From NCBI RefSeq assembly GCF_032842945.2, contig NZ_CP146606.1, positions 1,430,501 to 1,494,500 on the forward strand: DNA of 64,000 nucleotides. The letters run 5' to 3'. Numbering within the stretch: the stretch's first letter is position 1; each line of letters opens with the position of its first letter. Positions 36,407-45,569 of the stretch are shown piece by piece. Under the pieces are notes generated by a model. That model was given only the letters and a program-made list of their open reading frames with translations, did no database searches and was not told the origin of the DNA. Source of the stretch: Roseovarius sp. W115 (lineage in GTDB: Bacteria; Pseudomonadota; Alphaproteobacteria; Rhodobacterales; Rhodobacteraceae). A program made the translations under genes and the position numbers.

Positions 36407-37143
36407 CATTCTCTCACCGCGCTAGCCTTCTGGCGCTCGTCTTTCTAGTCGCATCCTACGTGACGCCTGCATTTGGACAGGAGTTGTCAGTTTCCCTCGG
36501 CGAAGGGGAATCGATCTCTGCAAGAGCGATACAGATCCTTGTTCTTGTCACAGTCCTTAGCCTTGCCCCTGGTTTGGCCATTATGATCACATGTTTCCCG
36601 TTTATGGTGACTGTGCTCGCGATTTTAAGACAGGGTATTGGACTTCAACAATCTCCGCCAAACATGCTCCTGATCAGTCTTGCCTTGTTTCTCACATATT
36701 TTGTAATGGAACCCGTTTTCAACGAAGCTTGGTCTGCGGGCATAGTGCCTCTTTTACAGGAAGAGATATCGACCGAAGAAGGTGTTCGGCTGGCACTTGA
36801 TCCTTTTCGTGCATTTATGTCGTCACGGATTGATCAGGATACGTACTTAGCCATGGCCTCATTGAGACCGGAGTTCCAGGATGTTCCGGATACCTCTTCC
36901 GCACCTTTGTCCTTACTAATCCCAAGCTTTATGCTCTCGGAAATCTCCCGTGCCTTTCAGGTTGGCTTCCTGCTATTTCTCCCATTCCTGATCATTGACC
37001 TTGTCGTTGCAGCGGTTTTGATGTCCATGGGCATGATGATGGTCCCACCTGCTATTGTCTCGCTTCCATTCAAGCTGGCGTTCTTTGTGATTGCAGATGG
37101 ATGGACTTTGGTCGCAGATGGCCTTGTACGCGGATACTTTTAG
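36403..37143 (+). CDS. fliP: Flagellar export gate protein FliP
   Basis: FliP forms the pentameric core of the export gate. The 246-residue protein has a cleavable signal peptide, four hydrophobic segments, the conserved MITCFPFMVTVLAILRQGIG and the C-terminal MGMMMVPPAIVSLPFKLAFF. It overlaps fliN by 4 bp and ends the fliF operon, convergent with flgI across about 100 bp without a clear terminator. Confidence 0.96.
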   Translation: MTFSHRASLLALVFLVASYVTPAFGQELSVSLGEGESISARAIQILVLVTVLSLAPGLAIMITCFPFMVTVLAILRQGIGLQQSPPNMLLISLALFLTYFVMEPVFNEAWSAGIVPLLQEEISTEEGVRLALDPFRAFMSSRIDQDTYLAMASLRPEFQDVPDTSSAPLSLLIPSFMLSEISRAFQVGFLLFLPFLIIDLVVAAVLMSMGMMMVPPAIVSLPFKLAFFVIADGWTLVADGLVRGYF

Positions 37144-37245
37144 CGGACAAATCTGATTGCATTCCAACAAGCTAACTCCACTGGTTCATCAGAATAACAA
37201 GGACAACTGATTTTGCAGATGGTGAGGTCAGTTTGCCTTTACATG

Positions 37246-38367
37246 TCAGCGCACAACGAACTCAGCATGTAAAGCCCCAGCAGCTTTGATACTTTTCAGG
37301 ATGTCGATCATATCTCTGGGCGAAACACCCAGAGCGTTTAATCCGGCGATCACTTCCGAGAGGGATGTGCCTGGGCGCACCTCTGCAAGCCCAATTCCAG
37401 GTTCTTCTTCAATCTCCGCAGTTGTGCGGGGAACAACTACGGTTTCACCTTGAGAAAAAGGGTTTGGTTGAACCACCAAAGGGGATTCCTCAACGCGAAG
37501 TGTCAGGTTTCCCTGAGACACTGCGACCCGAGAAATCCTTACATCTTCTCCCATCACTATGGTTCCCGACCTTTGGTCGACAACAACGCGGGCTCGACGC
37601 TCTGGCTCAACAAGAAGGTTTTCGATCCTGCTCAGTGCATGCGCAGTTGATCGCGCATTGGTTGCGTCCACATCAATTTTGACAGTGCCTGGATCAAGCA
37701 TCAAAGCAACAGGCCGCCCAAATTCGGCATTGATGCTCGCTTCAATGCGGCTCGCTGTTGTGAAGTCAGGCTCGCGCAGAGCAAGCCTCATGGTGTTCAG
37801 CGCCGAGAGTTCGAAATCGATTTCCCGTTCAATGCGCGCGCCCGATGGAATAACACCCGCGGTTGGAACGCCTTGCACCACAGCGCCAGCTTCACCTTCT
37901 GCGGCGCTGCCTCCGGCAATCACCGTACCTTGGGCAACCGCATAGATTTGACCATCAGCCGCATTTAGCGGTGTCATGACCAGCGTTCCTCCCAAAAGGC
38001 TCTTGGCATCGCCAATGGCCGATACCGTCACATCGATCTGAGAGCCAGACCGCGAAAATGGCGGAATGCTGGCGGTGACAAACACTGCCGCCACGTTTTT
38101 TGGGCGGAACTGCTCGCCCGTGATGTTGACGCCCAGCCGTTCAAGAATGTTTGACATGATCTCTTCGGTGAAAGGCGCGTTTCTGATGCCGTCGCCAGAG
38201 CCGTTTAATCCAACAACAAGCCCATATCCGATCAGATCGTTCCCACGCACACCGTCAAACTCGACAAGATCTTTAAGCCTGATTGGACTGGCCGCAACAT
38301 CTGCATTCAATACAAACGCGCACCAAAGCAGAGAGACCAGTGTCAAGAATTTAAAAAGCGTTTTCAT
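37246..38367 (-). CDS. flgI: Flagellar P-ring protein FlgI
   Basis: The 373-residue periplasmic P-ring protein has a signal peptide (first about 26 residues) and conserved regions GYGLVVGLNGSGDGIRNAPF, NVAAVFVTASIPPF and GTSLSEVIAGLNALGVSPRD. Length is normal. Its ATG overlaps the flgL stop, so it ends the motB-flgE-flgK-flgL-flgI operon. Confidence 0.96.
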   Translation of the reverse strand: MKTLFKFLTLVSLLWCAFVLNADVAASPIRLKDLVEFDGVRGNDLIGYGLVVGLNGSGDGIRNAPFTEEIMSNILERLGVNITGEQFRPKNVAAVFVTASIPPFSRSGSQIDVTVSAIGDAKSLLGGTLVMTPLNAADGQIYAVAQGTVIAGGSAAEGEAGAVVQGVPTAGVIPSGARIEREIDFELSALNTMRLALREPDFTTASRIEASINAEFGRPVALMLDPGTVKIDVDATNARSTAHALSRIENLLVEPERRARVVVDQRSGTIVMGEDVRISRVAVSQGNLTLRVEESPLVVQPNPFSQGETVVVPRTTAEIEEEPGIGLAEVRPGTSLSEVIAGLNALGVSPRDMIDILKSIKAAGALHAEFVVR

Positions 38368-39374
38368 GAAAGGAAATTCACAAGGCTAAGACGGAAAGAC
38401 CGCGAAGTGATTGTGTAAAGCGTCTCAAGCTGGTTTTGCGTGGCCTCAAGATCCGTCGCCGTTTGAAACGGGTCGACGCCCAAAAGCGCATCGCGCCCCA
38501 GGTCTACTGCTTGTATTTCCGTTGCGGTACGGGTAGCCGCAGCATCAATACGTTGTTCAGCATATCCTAGTTCAGCCCGCAAACCAGTAATCTGACTTTG
38601 GTTCGACAGCGTAAGCTCCGCTAAGTTTTCCGCCAAACGCCTTTGTTCCGCAACATCCAAAGACCCTGACAAATCGCCCAGCATTGCGGACAGAGCGACA
38701 GCCTTCAGCGTGGTTCTGAAAACAGGATCATCGGCGCGCACGTCAAGTAGAACAGAATCTCCCGAGCCCAATGACACAGGCGACAGGTTTTCCGTCGCAC
38801 CCAAATAGATATCTGTCTCAAATCCACCACCGGGCGCATCAAAATAGTTATCTGCTGCGGCCAGAACATCAGCAGCTGTAGTTTCTCCTGCAATTGTTGC
38901 CGCAAGACCACTGAGTATCCCATCTATGTTTTCTATTGGCGAGATGTCGACCGTTGTCCCTGAAAACAAGGAACGGCCAGAATAACGTGTGTTCAATGAT
39001 GAAATCACACTTTCGAGCGTGGCTTTCGCTTCACCGGACAATGCATCGACATTAACGGCCGAAATTGAAACTGATGCGACCGCGAGATCATCGGCAAGAC
39101 TGCTTGTTTGGGCTTGTATGTTCTTTAGCGCGATCTGAATCACGCTGGCCTGTGACTGCAATTCAGCAACGACGACGGACTGGCTTTTGAGGATTTTACT
39201 CTCGTGTTCGAGATCCGACAACGGTGCCAAACGTCCGGAAAGATGAGCCGCGACGTCTGTCGTACGGCCGCTTGAGAGCTCCTGGGTCAAACGCTCCAAA
39301 TTTTGCTTCAGAAACGTGTTTTGGCGACGCAGCACAAAGTTTCTGCTCAGATCACCTAATGTGAAATCAACCAC
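38364..39374 (-). CDS. flgL: Flagellar hook-filament junction protein FlgL
   Basis: FlgL joins the hook to the filament. The 336-residue protein is flagellin-like at its ends, with NLERLTQELSSGRTTDVAAH near the N-terminus and the region LNTRYSGRSLFSGTTVDISP. It starts with GTG; GAGGA lies just upstream. It follows flgK within 2 bp and overlaps flgI by 4 bp. Confidence 0.9.
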   Translation of the reverse strand: MVDFTLGDLSRNFVLRRQNTFLKQNLERLTQELSSGRTTDVAAHLSGRLAPLSDLEHESKILKSQSVVVAELQSQASVIQIALKNIQAQTSSLADDLAVASVSISAVNVDALSGEAKATLESVISSLNTRYSGRSLFSGTTVDISPIENIDGILSGLAATIAGETTAADVLAAADNYFDAPGGGFETDIYLGATENLSPVSLGSGDSVLLDVRADDPVFRTTLKAVALSAMLGDLSGSLDVAEQRRLAENLAELTLSNQSQITGLRAELGYAEQRIDAAATRTATEIQAVDLGRDALLGVDPFQTATDLEATQNQLETLYTITSRSFRLSLVNFLS

Positions 39375-39376
39375 GA

Positions 39377-40831
39377 CTATATCCTCAGCAATGTATCAAG
39401 AAGGTCTTCGACGGTCTGGATCATGCGCGCATTTGCGCCATAGGCCTGTTCAACGAGAAGAAGACGTTGCAACTCGGCATCAGAGTCTACTCCATTCTGA
39501 AGTTCCAATTCGACCAGGCTGGTTTGCTGAGCTGTGGCAAAACTTAGATTTTCTTCAAAAGTTAAACGCTGATGCGAAACCTTTGAGGCCAGAGACGCAA
39601 TATGTCCGTCAAATGAACGCTGCGTTGCACCTAACCCACCAGATGCCATTGCGTTGGTTCCATTCAGTGCATCCTTAAACGCGTTCAGCAGCACGCCATT
39701 TCCCGTTGGTCCCGCAGCCAAAGCACCCAGCCCGTCACGGAGATGTCTCAGGTCTCCGCCTTTGTCCGGAACCACGATGTGATTGACAGAAATTCGACCT
39801 GCCAATCCCAGTTCATTGGATGACGTAAAAAAGGTGCCGCCATCTGTAAACAAACCTGGGTCTGTGGCCGCAGTCGTCGGATCCAAACCAGGGTTTTGAA
39901 AGCGCTCGACAAGATTACGAGCAATTGCGTCGATTTCCGACTGTGCTGTGACCGACAGAGAATCCCGGACTTCAAAAAGAGCAGCGAGTCGACCCCCTGA
40001 GATTGGGCTTCGATCACCCGAGGCTGCGACCGGAACGTCATTTATCTCCAACCCGGATATCAAGCCGTTCTCGACAGTCATATGCGGCTCGATCAGGTTT
40101 GAAGAAGTAAAAGAAAAACTTGCTGGTTTTCCATCAACCAACACAGCACCACCTGGTGTGTAGATAGCCACAGTCCCATTAGTTCTTGGGGTCAAGCGGA
40201 CCGGCACATATTCCGCTAAGGTGTCGATTGCACTTTGCCGCTCATCTTGCAGGGATGCGTTTGGATGTCCCGCGTTATTGGCGTTCGCAATTTGCGCGTT
40301 CAAGCGTTGAATCTGTTCTAGCTTTGTGTTGATGGCACCAACTGCCTGAGCGATCTTCTCATCAGCACGAACGCGTTCTGTTTGAATGTGGTCCGATATC
40401 GCGTTCAGTTTTTCGCCAAGTTGATCGGCGCGCAGGGCCACTTCCGATAGACGAATATCGTCCTCAGGCGTAGCGCTTGCGGCAATAAAAGCAGCCTCTA
40501 GTCTGGCGAACCGGTCACTCAACGATCCTGTTTTACCGGGTATTCCGATTTCTGCTTCCAGACCTGTCGCAAAATCAGCAAGCGGCGTGTTGTATGCCAT
40601 TGCGCTATCGGCAAGACGTCTTTCGCCCAGAAGAACGGCATCGACATTGCGTGTGACGGACCCGATTGACACGCCGCCGCCATGTCCATCGCTGCGTGTT
40701 GTAAGCTCAATACCTCGTGGTGCGTAACCTTCTGTGAGGACGTTGGCTAAGTTGTTTGACACAACCCCGGCAGATCGCGAACTTGCCGCGAGTCCTGACA
40801 ATGCGTTGGACAGGGCAGATGAAATGCTCAT
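39377..40831 (-). CDS. flgK: Flagellar hook-associated protein FlgK
   Basis: FlgK is the first hook-filament junction protein. The 484-residue product begins MSISSALSNALSGLAASSRS with the axial-protein motif SNNLANVLTEGYAPRG and ends with an axial helix VEQAYGANARMIQTVEDLLD. It is preceded by the near-perfect ribosome-binding sequence GGAGGTGAT. Confidence 0.95.
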   Translation of the reverse strand: MSISSALSNALSGLAASSRSAGVVSNNLANVLTEGYAPRGIELTTRSDGHGGGVSIGSVTRNVDAVLLGERRLADSAMAYNTPLADFATGLEAEIGIPGKTGSLSDRFARLEAAFIAASATPEDDIRLSEVALRADQLGEKLNAISDHIQTERVRADEKIAQAVGAINTKLEQIQRLNAQIANANNAGHPNASLQDERQSAIDTLAEYVPVRLTPRTNGTVAIYTPGGAVLVDGKPASFSFTSSNLIEPHMTVENGLISGLEINDVPVAASGDRSPISGGRLAALFEVRDSLSVTAQSEIDAIARNLVERFQNPGLDPTTAATDPGLFTDGGTFFTSSNELGLAGRISVNHIVVPDKGGDLRHLRDGLGALAAGPTGNGVLLNAFKDALNGTNAMASGGLGATQRSFDGHIASLASKVSHQRLTFEENLSFATAQQTSLVELELQNGVDSDAELQRLLLVEQAYGANARMIQTVEDLLDTLLRI

Positions 40832-40870
40832 CCCATCACCTCCGGTTTAATGCGAGCTTCACTCACGGGA

Positions 40871-42172
40871 TCAACGCTTAATGTTCGTTGTTTCTTGCAG
40901 CATCTCATCCACAGTCTGAATGACCTTGGCATTGGATGAATACGCGCGCTGCGTCTGAATCATATCGGTGAGCTCACCGGCCACGTCCGTCGCGGACTCT
41001 TCTCTGGCAAAGGACACCACATCACCGGTCGGACCATCGCCAGCATCCCATAGGAAAAACGATCCGCTATCCGGAGAGGGCAGATATGTCTGCTGATCCA
41101 TCGCGACCATCCCGTTGGGATTTGGCAAGTCGACCAAAGGCACTTGGTAGATGATCCGTGTGATCCCTGTGTCGAATGAAGCGTGCACAAATCCGTTTTC
41201 ATCAACCTCGGCTGCAATCATATTGCCGACTGGTGATCCATCTTTGGATATTGAGAGGGGCGCGAAGCTATCTGACAACTGTGTAAGACCATTTGATGCG
41301 CCTAAGTTGCCGATGTTGATTTCCATCGGGCCACCATCGACATTCACAAGAATCGTGCCATCAGTTGCATTGTACGTGCCCCCGGACGTGGTCGCGACAT
41401 TCTGTAGCGTTCCACCGGACGTTCGGGAGTCATCGAATGTTAGAACGTATTCTCCAACAACCGCTCCGGCCTGCGCTGAGTCTGTCAGCGTCATGGTCCA
41501 TTGGTTGCTAGAGCCTGTAGCCGGTATCGTTGGCGTGAATTGAATCAGAATATTCTCTGATTTTCCCAGGTTATCATAATACTCGATAGAGAGTTGCTGC
41601 GGATCACCAGGAGCGCTGGACTCTGTTTCGGTCGCAGGGAGATTTACGCCAAGATCAAGCCGTGTCGTTGGTTCGCCAGTCAGCTGGTTTACGTTAATCT
41701 GCACTGGCTGCAATCCATCGCTTGTGTCACGCGGGAATTCTGGAACAGTGCCATCGGGATTTGCGGGCCAGCCGAGAAGAACCAGGCCAGACTCCGTAAC
41801 AAGTCGTCCATCTGCATCTGTCCGAAACGACCCCGTCGTTGTCAGGAACATCTGATGCGCGCCGTTGGCAACCTCGACCTCGCTCGAAAGCGCTACCGGC
41901 AACATGCCACGGCCCCGCACAGCCAAGTCTGTCGCGTTCGATGTCGAGACAAGCGATCCACTTTCATCAATGAGACGTTGCGTGCTCGACCGAACACCAC
42001 CGGCAGAATAGCTCCCACCACTGGACGAAATGACCATGGATTGAAAATCCGCTTCGACCCTTTTGTACCCATAAGTCGCAGAGTTTGCGATATTGTCGGA
42101 AATTGCGGCGAGTCTGGTTGCATTTGCCCCAAGGCCCGCAACACTCGCGTTCAAAGCGGAAGAAATTGTCAT
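40871..42172 (-). CDS. flgE: Flagellar hook protein FlgE
   Basis: FlgE is the hook subunit. The 433-residue protein begins MTISSALNASVAGLGANATR with DNIANSATYGYKRVEADFQ, the central region expected for FlgE, and ends in LTDMIQTQRAYSSNAKVIQT. I use the ATG at 42172, with AAAGG upstream. It is second in the motB operon, with a CtrA-like element in the gap after motB. Confidence 0.94.
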   Translation of the reverse strand: MTISSALNASVAGLGANATRLAAISDNIANSATYGYKRVEADFQSMVISSSGGSYSAGGVRSSTQRLIDESGSLVSTSNATDLAVRGRGMLPVALSSEVEVANGAHQMFLTTTGSFRTDADGRLVTESGLVLLGWPANPDGTVPEFPRDTSDGLQPVQINVNQLTGEPTTRLDLGVNLPATETESSAPGDPQQLSIEYYDNLGKSENILIQFTPTIPATGSSNQWTMTLTDSAQAGAVVGEYVLTFDDSRTSGGTLQNVATTSGGTYNATDGTILVNVDGGPMEINIGNLGASNGLTQLSDSFAPLSISKDGSPVGNMIAAEVDENGFVHASFDTGITRIIYQVPLVDLPNPNGMVAMDQQTYLPSPDSGSFFLWDAGDGPTGDVVSFAREESATDVAGELTDMIQTQRAYSSNAKVIQTVDEMLQETTNIKR

Positions 42173-42229
42173 GGATACGCCTTTCTGCTGTACCAATTAC
42201 CATTTGGACGCAGGTTTAAGGCGCGAGGT

Positions 42230-42244
42230 TTAACAGCACGCTAA
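42230..42244 (-). promoter_or_regulatory. CtrA-like element upstream of flgE
   Basis: Plus-strand TTAA-CAGCACG-CTAA has one mismatch from TTAA-N7-TTAA and lies 58 bp before the flgE start, so flgE may have its own promoter besides read-through from motB. Confidence 0.4.
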
Positions 42245-42294
42245 CAGATAAAATTCACCCTAATTCCATCTCTGTTACGGAACATCATACGTCA

Positions 42295-43170
42295 TCACGG
42301 GCTTCCATCGCGAAGCAAGATAACCTCGAGGCGATTATTTCGGACAGACATTTTGTTTGACGTAGTTGGTTCACGATCAGCATGTCCGGTGACACGGCTA
42401 ATCCTCTCTGTGGTCAAATTGGCATCTTCCAGCAACTCGCGCACGCGGTCCGCGCGTGCAATGGATATGTCCCAAACCGGATTTTCCTTTTTCACAACTG
42501 GAGCGGCCCGGACATGGCCCTCAATAGCAACATCGTTTTCCACAAGTCGAGAAGCGGCTGCGACCAACGCAACGATCTCTTGTAGAAGCTGAGTTTCTTG
42601 ATCTGTATTGCCCTCAAACAAAGGCGCATTATCGCGGTCAAAAATTTCAATTATCAGACCTTCATCGGTCACACGAGTGACAATATGTCGGCGTGTATCC
42701 TTTGACACAGTGCTTTCGCCGCTTTTGCCAGCCAGTATATCTTCAATGTTTTCCTTGGCCTGAACCAGCACATCTTGCTGACTTTCGTCGATTGTATCAG
42801 AACTTGCACCATCTTCATTCAAACCCATTTCGCCTCGTGCCTGACTTGATTCTGTTGGGCGCATCTGTGTCGCGCCGGTGCCGTTTTGGGGAAGAACAAC
42901 TTCAGAGAAAACGCTCTCTCCGCCAAAGTCACCATCGCCACCACCCGACACGCGGCTGATCGGCACTGTCGGACTAAAGTAATCTGCAATACCTTTTCTC
43001 TGTTTTTCCGTTGTCGCATTCAGAAGCCACATCAAAAGAAAAAACGCCATCATGGCGGTCACGAAGTCAGCGTAAGCAACCTTCCAAGCACCCCCGTGAT
43101 GCCCGTCGCCGCCGGTAACCTTTTTCCTTTTGATGATGACTGGCGCAGCGTTTTCGCCGGACCCACTCAT
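42295..43170 (-). CDS. motB: Flagellar motor stator protein MotB
   Basis: The 291-residue protein has the MotB N-terminus: a basic tail (IIKRKKVTGGDGHHGGAWK), then one membrane segment with the proton-carrying Asp in VAYADFVTAMMAFFLLMWLL. The C-terminal OmpA-like peptidoglycan-binding domain contains DISIARADRVRELLED and RISRVTGHADREP. It is separated from motA by 10 kb. A CtrA-like element lies 48 bp upstream. Confidence 0.94.
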   Translation of the reverse strand: MSGSGENAAPVIIKRKKVTGGDGHHGGAWKVAYADFVTAMMAFFLLMWLLNATTEKQRKGIADYFSPTVPISRVSGGGDGDFGGESVFSEVVLPQNGTGATQMRPTESSQARGEMGLNEDGASSDTIDESQQDVLVQAKENIEDILAGKSGESTVSKDTRRHIVTRVTDEGLIIEIFDRDNAPLFEGNTDQETQLLQEIVALVAAASRLVENDVAIEGHVRAAPVVKKENPVWDISIARADRVRELLEDANLTTERISRVTGHADREPTTSNKMSVRNNRLEVILLRDGSP

Positions 43171-43217
43171 TTCACCACCTATTTCTCACACCCACGGAAA
43201 TGGTTAGCAAACGAAGA

Positions 43218-43232
43218 TTACCGAGGGTTTAA
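43218..43232 (-). promoter_or_regulatory. CtrA-like element upstream of motB
   Basis: Plus-strand TTAC-CGAGGGT-TTAA has one mismatch from TTAA-N7-TTAA, 48 bp before the motB start. Confidence 0.4.
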
Positions 43233-43307
43233 GATATCAGATCATGGGTGCATGTCTTGCTTGTCTAAGTTACTGTAAATTTGAAGATAATTGACGGCAC
43301 TATGTCT

Positions 43308-43336
43308 TTGGAGATTGCGTCGCCGACATATATAAG
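43308..43336 (+). promoter_or_regulatory. Candidate promoter of the small RNA
   Basis: TTGGAG at 43308-43313 and TATAAG at 43331-43336 are separated by 17 bp, giving a start near 43343. No protein gene follows on the plus strand before the terminator at 43450. Confidence 0.4.
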
Positions 43337-43342
43337 GAGGCA

Positions 43343-43450
43343 GCAAGGTCAGTAGGCCGAGACCAGTTCTTAGTCACGTGTGGTGTGTAGGGAGCACGTG
43401 GGGTAGAAGGAGGGTGTCGGTTTTTCCAACTGACATCCTCCTTTTTGTTT
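43343..43450 (+). ncRNA. Candidate small regulatory RNA, about 105 nt
   Basis: A strong plus-strand intrinsic terminator lies in a region where both neighbouring protein genes (motB and the DUF1761 gene) are on the minus strand, so it must serve another transcript. Between a plausible promoter and this terminator is a stretch of about 105 nt with an internal hairpin formed by two CACGTG copies (43375-43380 and 43395-43400). The terminator stem holds complementary GGAGGG and CCTCC segments; the CCTCC arm resembles the anti-Shine-Dalgarno motif of several alphaproteobacterial sRNAs. I could not match it to a known family by eye. Confidence 0.5.
43407..43450 (+). terminator. Strong intrinsic terminator, plus strand
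   Basis: Arms 43407-43421 and 43429-43443 form a 15-bp stem with two G-U pairs and a 7-base loop, followed by TTTTTGTTTT. On the minus strand there is no T-run after the stem, so it works in the plus direction. Confidence 0.85.
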
Positions 43451-43466
43451 TGAGAGACTGTGACGC

Positions 43467-43862
43467 TTAGAACAGTGTCAGAACAAAACCGATGATGGCA
43501 CAGCCAAATGTGGCATACCCGCCGTCAATTAGGATGAGGCGAAAGGGGCGACCCGCAAAGGCATTGTTGATCATGATCCATGGGCTTGCCAAAAACAGAC
43601 CAATTCCCAGACCCGAAACAAACCCTTTGCCAATCGTATCGATGCTGCTCAACTCAAAAATATGCCGCATCATTCCCGCGACCAAAAGCGCGGCAACGAA
43701 TGCCAGAATGTAGGGAAGCGGGTTGCCACTATTCTCCGGACGTCCATCGGGTCCTTTGGCAACACCCGCTGCGTCCATCCAGGGATTGGCCAGCGTCATG
43801 TACCAAACGGTGCCAAATGCATAGCTGGCAATAGCCGCAACAACTACGTTAACGATCTCCAT
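43467..43862 (-). CDS. DUF1761 membrane protein
   Basis: The 131-residue protein has four hydrophobic segments and matches the DUF1761 family: an early SYAFGTVWYMTLANPWMDAAG and LASPWIMINNAFAGRP with a conserved N/D pattern at the end of the third helix. Function is unknown. It is followed by the EVE gene on the same strand, 54 bp away from it. Confidence 0.8.
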   Translation of the reverse strand: MEIVNVVVAAIASYAFGTVWYMTLANPWMDAAGVAKGPDGRPENSGNPLPYILAFVAALLVAGMMRHIFELSSIDTIGKGFVSGLGIGLFLASPWIMINNAFAGRPFRLILIDGGYATFGCAIIGFVLTLF

Positions 43863-43916
43863 CTTGTCCCTCCTTGTCGTTGTGAGAGCAAGTGTCGCTT
43901 AGTCCGGCCCCGCGCG

Positions 43917-44336
43917 CTAGGGTGAAATACCAGCCAGCCCGCAGACAACTTTCCATTCTTCGGCGGTTACAGGCTGCACAGACAGCCGGGAATTCTTTAC
44001 AAGAACCATGTCATCCAACCTGGGATCGGCCTTGATCATCTCCAAAGTCACCGGCGCCTCAACCGGCCAGAGCGCTTTGATATCCACGCATTCCCATCTG
44101 TCATCATCTGTGGTGCTGTCCGGGTGGGCCTCGGCGATCACTTCGACAATGCCAACCACGGCCTTCTCGGTTTGGCTATGGTAAAAGAAGCCTCTGTCAC
44201 CGACTTTCATCTCTCGCATGAAATTGCGCGCCTGGTAGTTGCGCACGCCGTCCCACTCTTCACCGTCATCGGCTTTGGCGACTTGCTGATCCCAGCTCCA
44301 GGTTGAGGGTTCGGATTTGAAGAGCCAATACCGCAT
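43917..44336 (-). CDS. EVE domain-containing protein
   Basis: The 139-residue protein is a stand-alone EVE domain, a PUA/YTH-like fold implicated in binding modified bases in DNA or RNA. It has WLFKSEPSTWSWDQ at the start, GVRNYQARNFMREMKVGD and FYHSQTEKAVVGIVEV, the normal motif order. It is adjacent to and in the same direction as yciI-like and gpsA. The biological substrate is not known. Confidence 0.9.
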   Translation of the reverse strand: MRYWLFKSEPSTWSWDQQVAKADDGEEWDGVRNYQARNFMREMKVGDRGFFYHSQTEKAVVGIVEVIAEAHPDSTTDDDRWECVDIKALWPVEAPVTLEMIKADPRLDDMVLVKNSRLSVQPVTAEEWKVVCGLAGISP

Positions 44337-44339
44337 GGG

Positions 44340-44609
44340 TCAGATCACCTTCTTCCAGGGGATAAGCTCAACGCTTTGGAACAATCCTGCCTTTGCATAC
44401 GGATCAGATGCAGCCCAGGTTTCCGCCGCCGCCATGTCCTCGACATCAAGCACGATCAAAGACCCAATCATGTCTTCATTGGCATCCAAAAGCGGACCCG
44501 CCTGCGACACCATGTTGGTGGATTTGAGATACGCGATATGCGCGTCGCGATTGTCCAAGCGGGTCTGTAGCGCGCCAGGCTTGTCACGGGCGATTAGGGC
44601 AACCAGCAT
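44340..44609 (-). CDS. YciI-family protein
   Basis: The 89-residue protein matches the YCII domain: MLVALIARDKPGALQTRLDN, with GPLLDANEDMIGSLIVLDVE and ASDPYAKAGLFQSVELIPWK. The conserved His-Asp pair of YciI-like dehydratase-type folds is partly visible. Function is not known. It is separated by one base from gpsA and by three from the EVE gene, all one operon. Confidence 0.85.
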   Translation of the reverse strand: MLVALIARDKPGALQTRLDNRDAHIAYLKSTNMVSQAGPLLDANEDMIGSLIVLDVEDMAAAETWAASDPYAKAGLFQSVELIPWKKVI

Positions 44610-45569
44610 TTATTCTTCCTTCAATGGTCTGGACAACAACATATCCATTGCATCCCGAACCTTCAATTTTCCTTGGACCAATCCGCAGACAGCTGTGGTC
44701 ACGGGCAGATCAAGACCCTGGTCCTGGGCAAGCTGGGTCATGGCACGTGCTGTCGCCGCACCTTCGACGGTAACAGTCTCGTCAAAGACATCGCCTCGAC
44801 CGATACTTTGACCATACATGTAGTTTCTGGATTGCTCAGACGTACAGGTCAGAACCAGATCACCAAATCCCGACAGACCAGACAACGTGTCCCGCTGCGC
44901 CCCGTGTGTCGTAGCAACACGCACGATTTCAGCAAACCCGCGCGTCATAAGCGCCGAGCGTGCGCTTTCGCCCAGACCCGCACCGATCACCGCACCGCAT
45001 CCGATGGCCATCACATTTTTCAGGGCACCACCAAATTCTGCGCCAATGACATCGGTGGTGCGATAAACCCGAATATTGGGGGTAGTGAGTTGCGCCTGTA
45101 TGCCTGTACCCGACTCCGCATCCGCGCAGGCAAACGTCAAAGCCGTTGGCAACCCACGCGCCACATCCGCCGCGAATGAGGGGCCTGTCAGTATGGCACT
45201 AATCCCTTGCGGCCGAAGCGCTGAGATCACCTTCGTCGGGCTCAGCCCAGTTCCAAGCTCCATTCCCTTGCAACAGGCAATCAAGGGCCCCCTACCAAGC
45301 TGAGCAACATGCGACTCCAGAAACCCTCGTAGTTTCTGTGTTGGTACAGCAAGAAGCGTCAACTCGCCGTCTTTCGGTGCAGGCATAGCTGAGGTCACAG
45401 TCAAATTGTCAGGTAACCTGACACCCGGCAGGCGCTTGCGATTTTCACGGGTCTCCTGGATCTCTTTTGCCTGCACTTTATCCCGGAGCCAGAGTGTAAC
45501 CGGTCCGTTTTGCGCCAAGGACACAGCTAGGGCTGTGCCATACGCCCCTGCGCCCATCACATGGATCAT
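44610..45569 (-). CDS. gpsA: Glycerol-3-phosphate dehydrogenase (NAD(P)+)
   Basis: GpsA reduces dihydroxyacetone phosphate to sn-glycerol-3-phosphate for phospholipid synthesis. The 319-residue protein has the dinucleotide motif [32 protein letters not shown] sequence [19 protein letters not shown], and the catalytic Lys region [14 protein letters not shown]. The ATG at 45569 overlaps the tsaD stop (ATGA). Confidence 0.96.
   Translation of the reverse strand: MIHVMGAGAYGTALAVSLAQNGPVTLWLRDKVQAKEIQETRENRKRLPGVRLPDNLTVTSAMPAPKDGELTLLAVPTQKLRGFLESHVAQLGRGPLIACCKGMELGTGLSPTKVISALRPQGISAILTGPSFAADVARGLPTALTFACADAESGTGIQAQLTTPNIRVYRTTDVIGAEFGGALKNVMAIGCGAVIGAGLGESARSALMTRGFAEIVRVATTHGAQRDTLSGLSGFGDLVLTCTSEQSRNYMYGQSIGRGDVFDETVTVEGAATARAMTQLAQDQGLDLPVTTAVCGLVQGKLKVRDAMDMLLSRPLKEE

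Noticed and set aside
37144-37245. Terminator between convergent fliP and flgI
   Set aside because: I found no stem longer than a few bases and no T-run.
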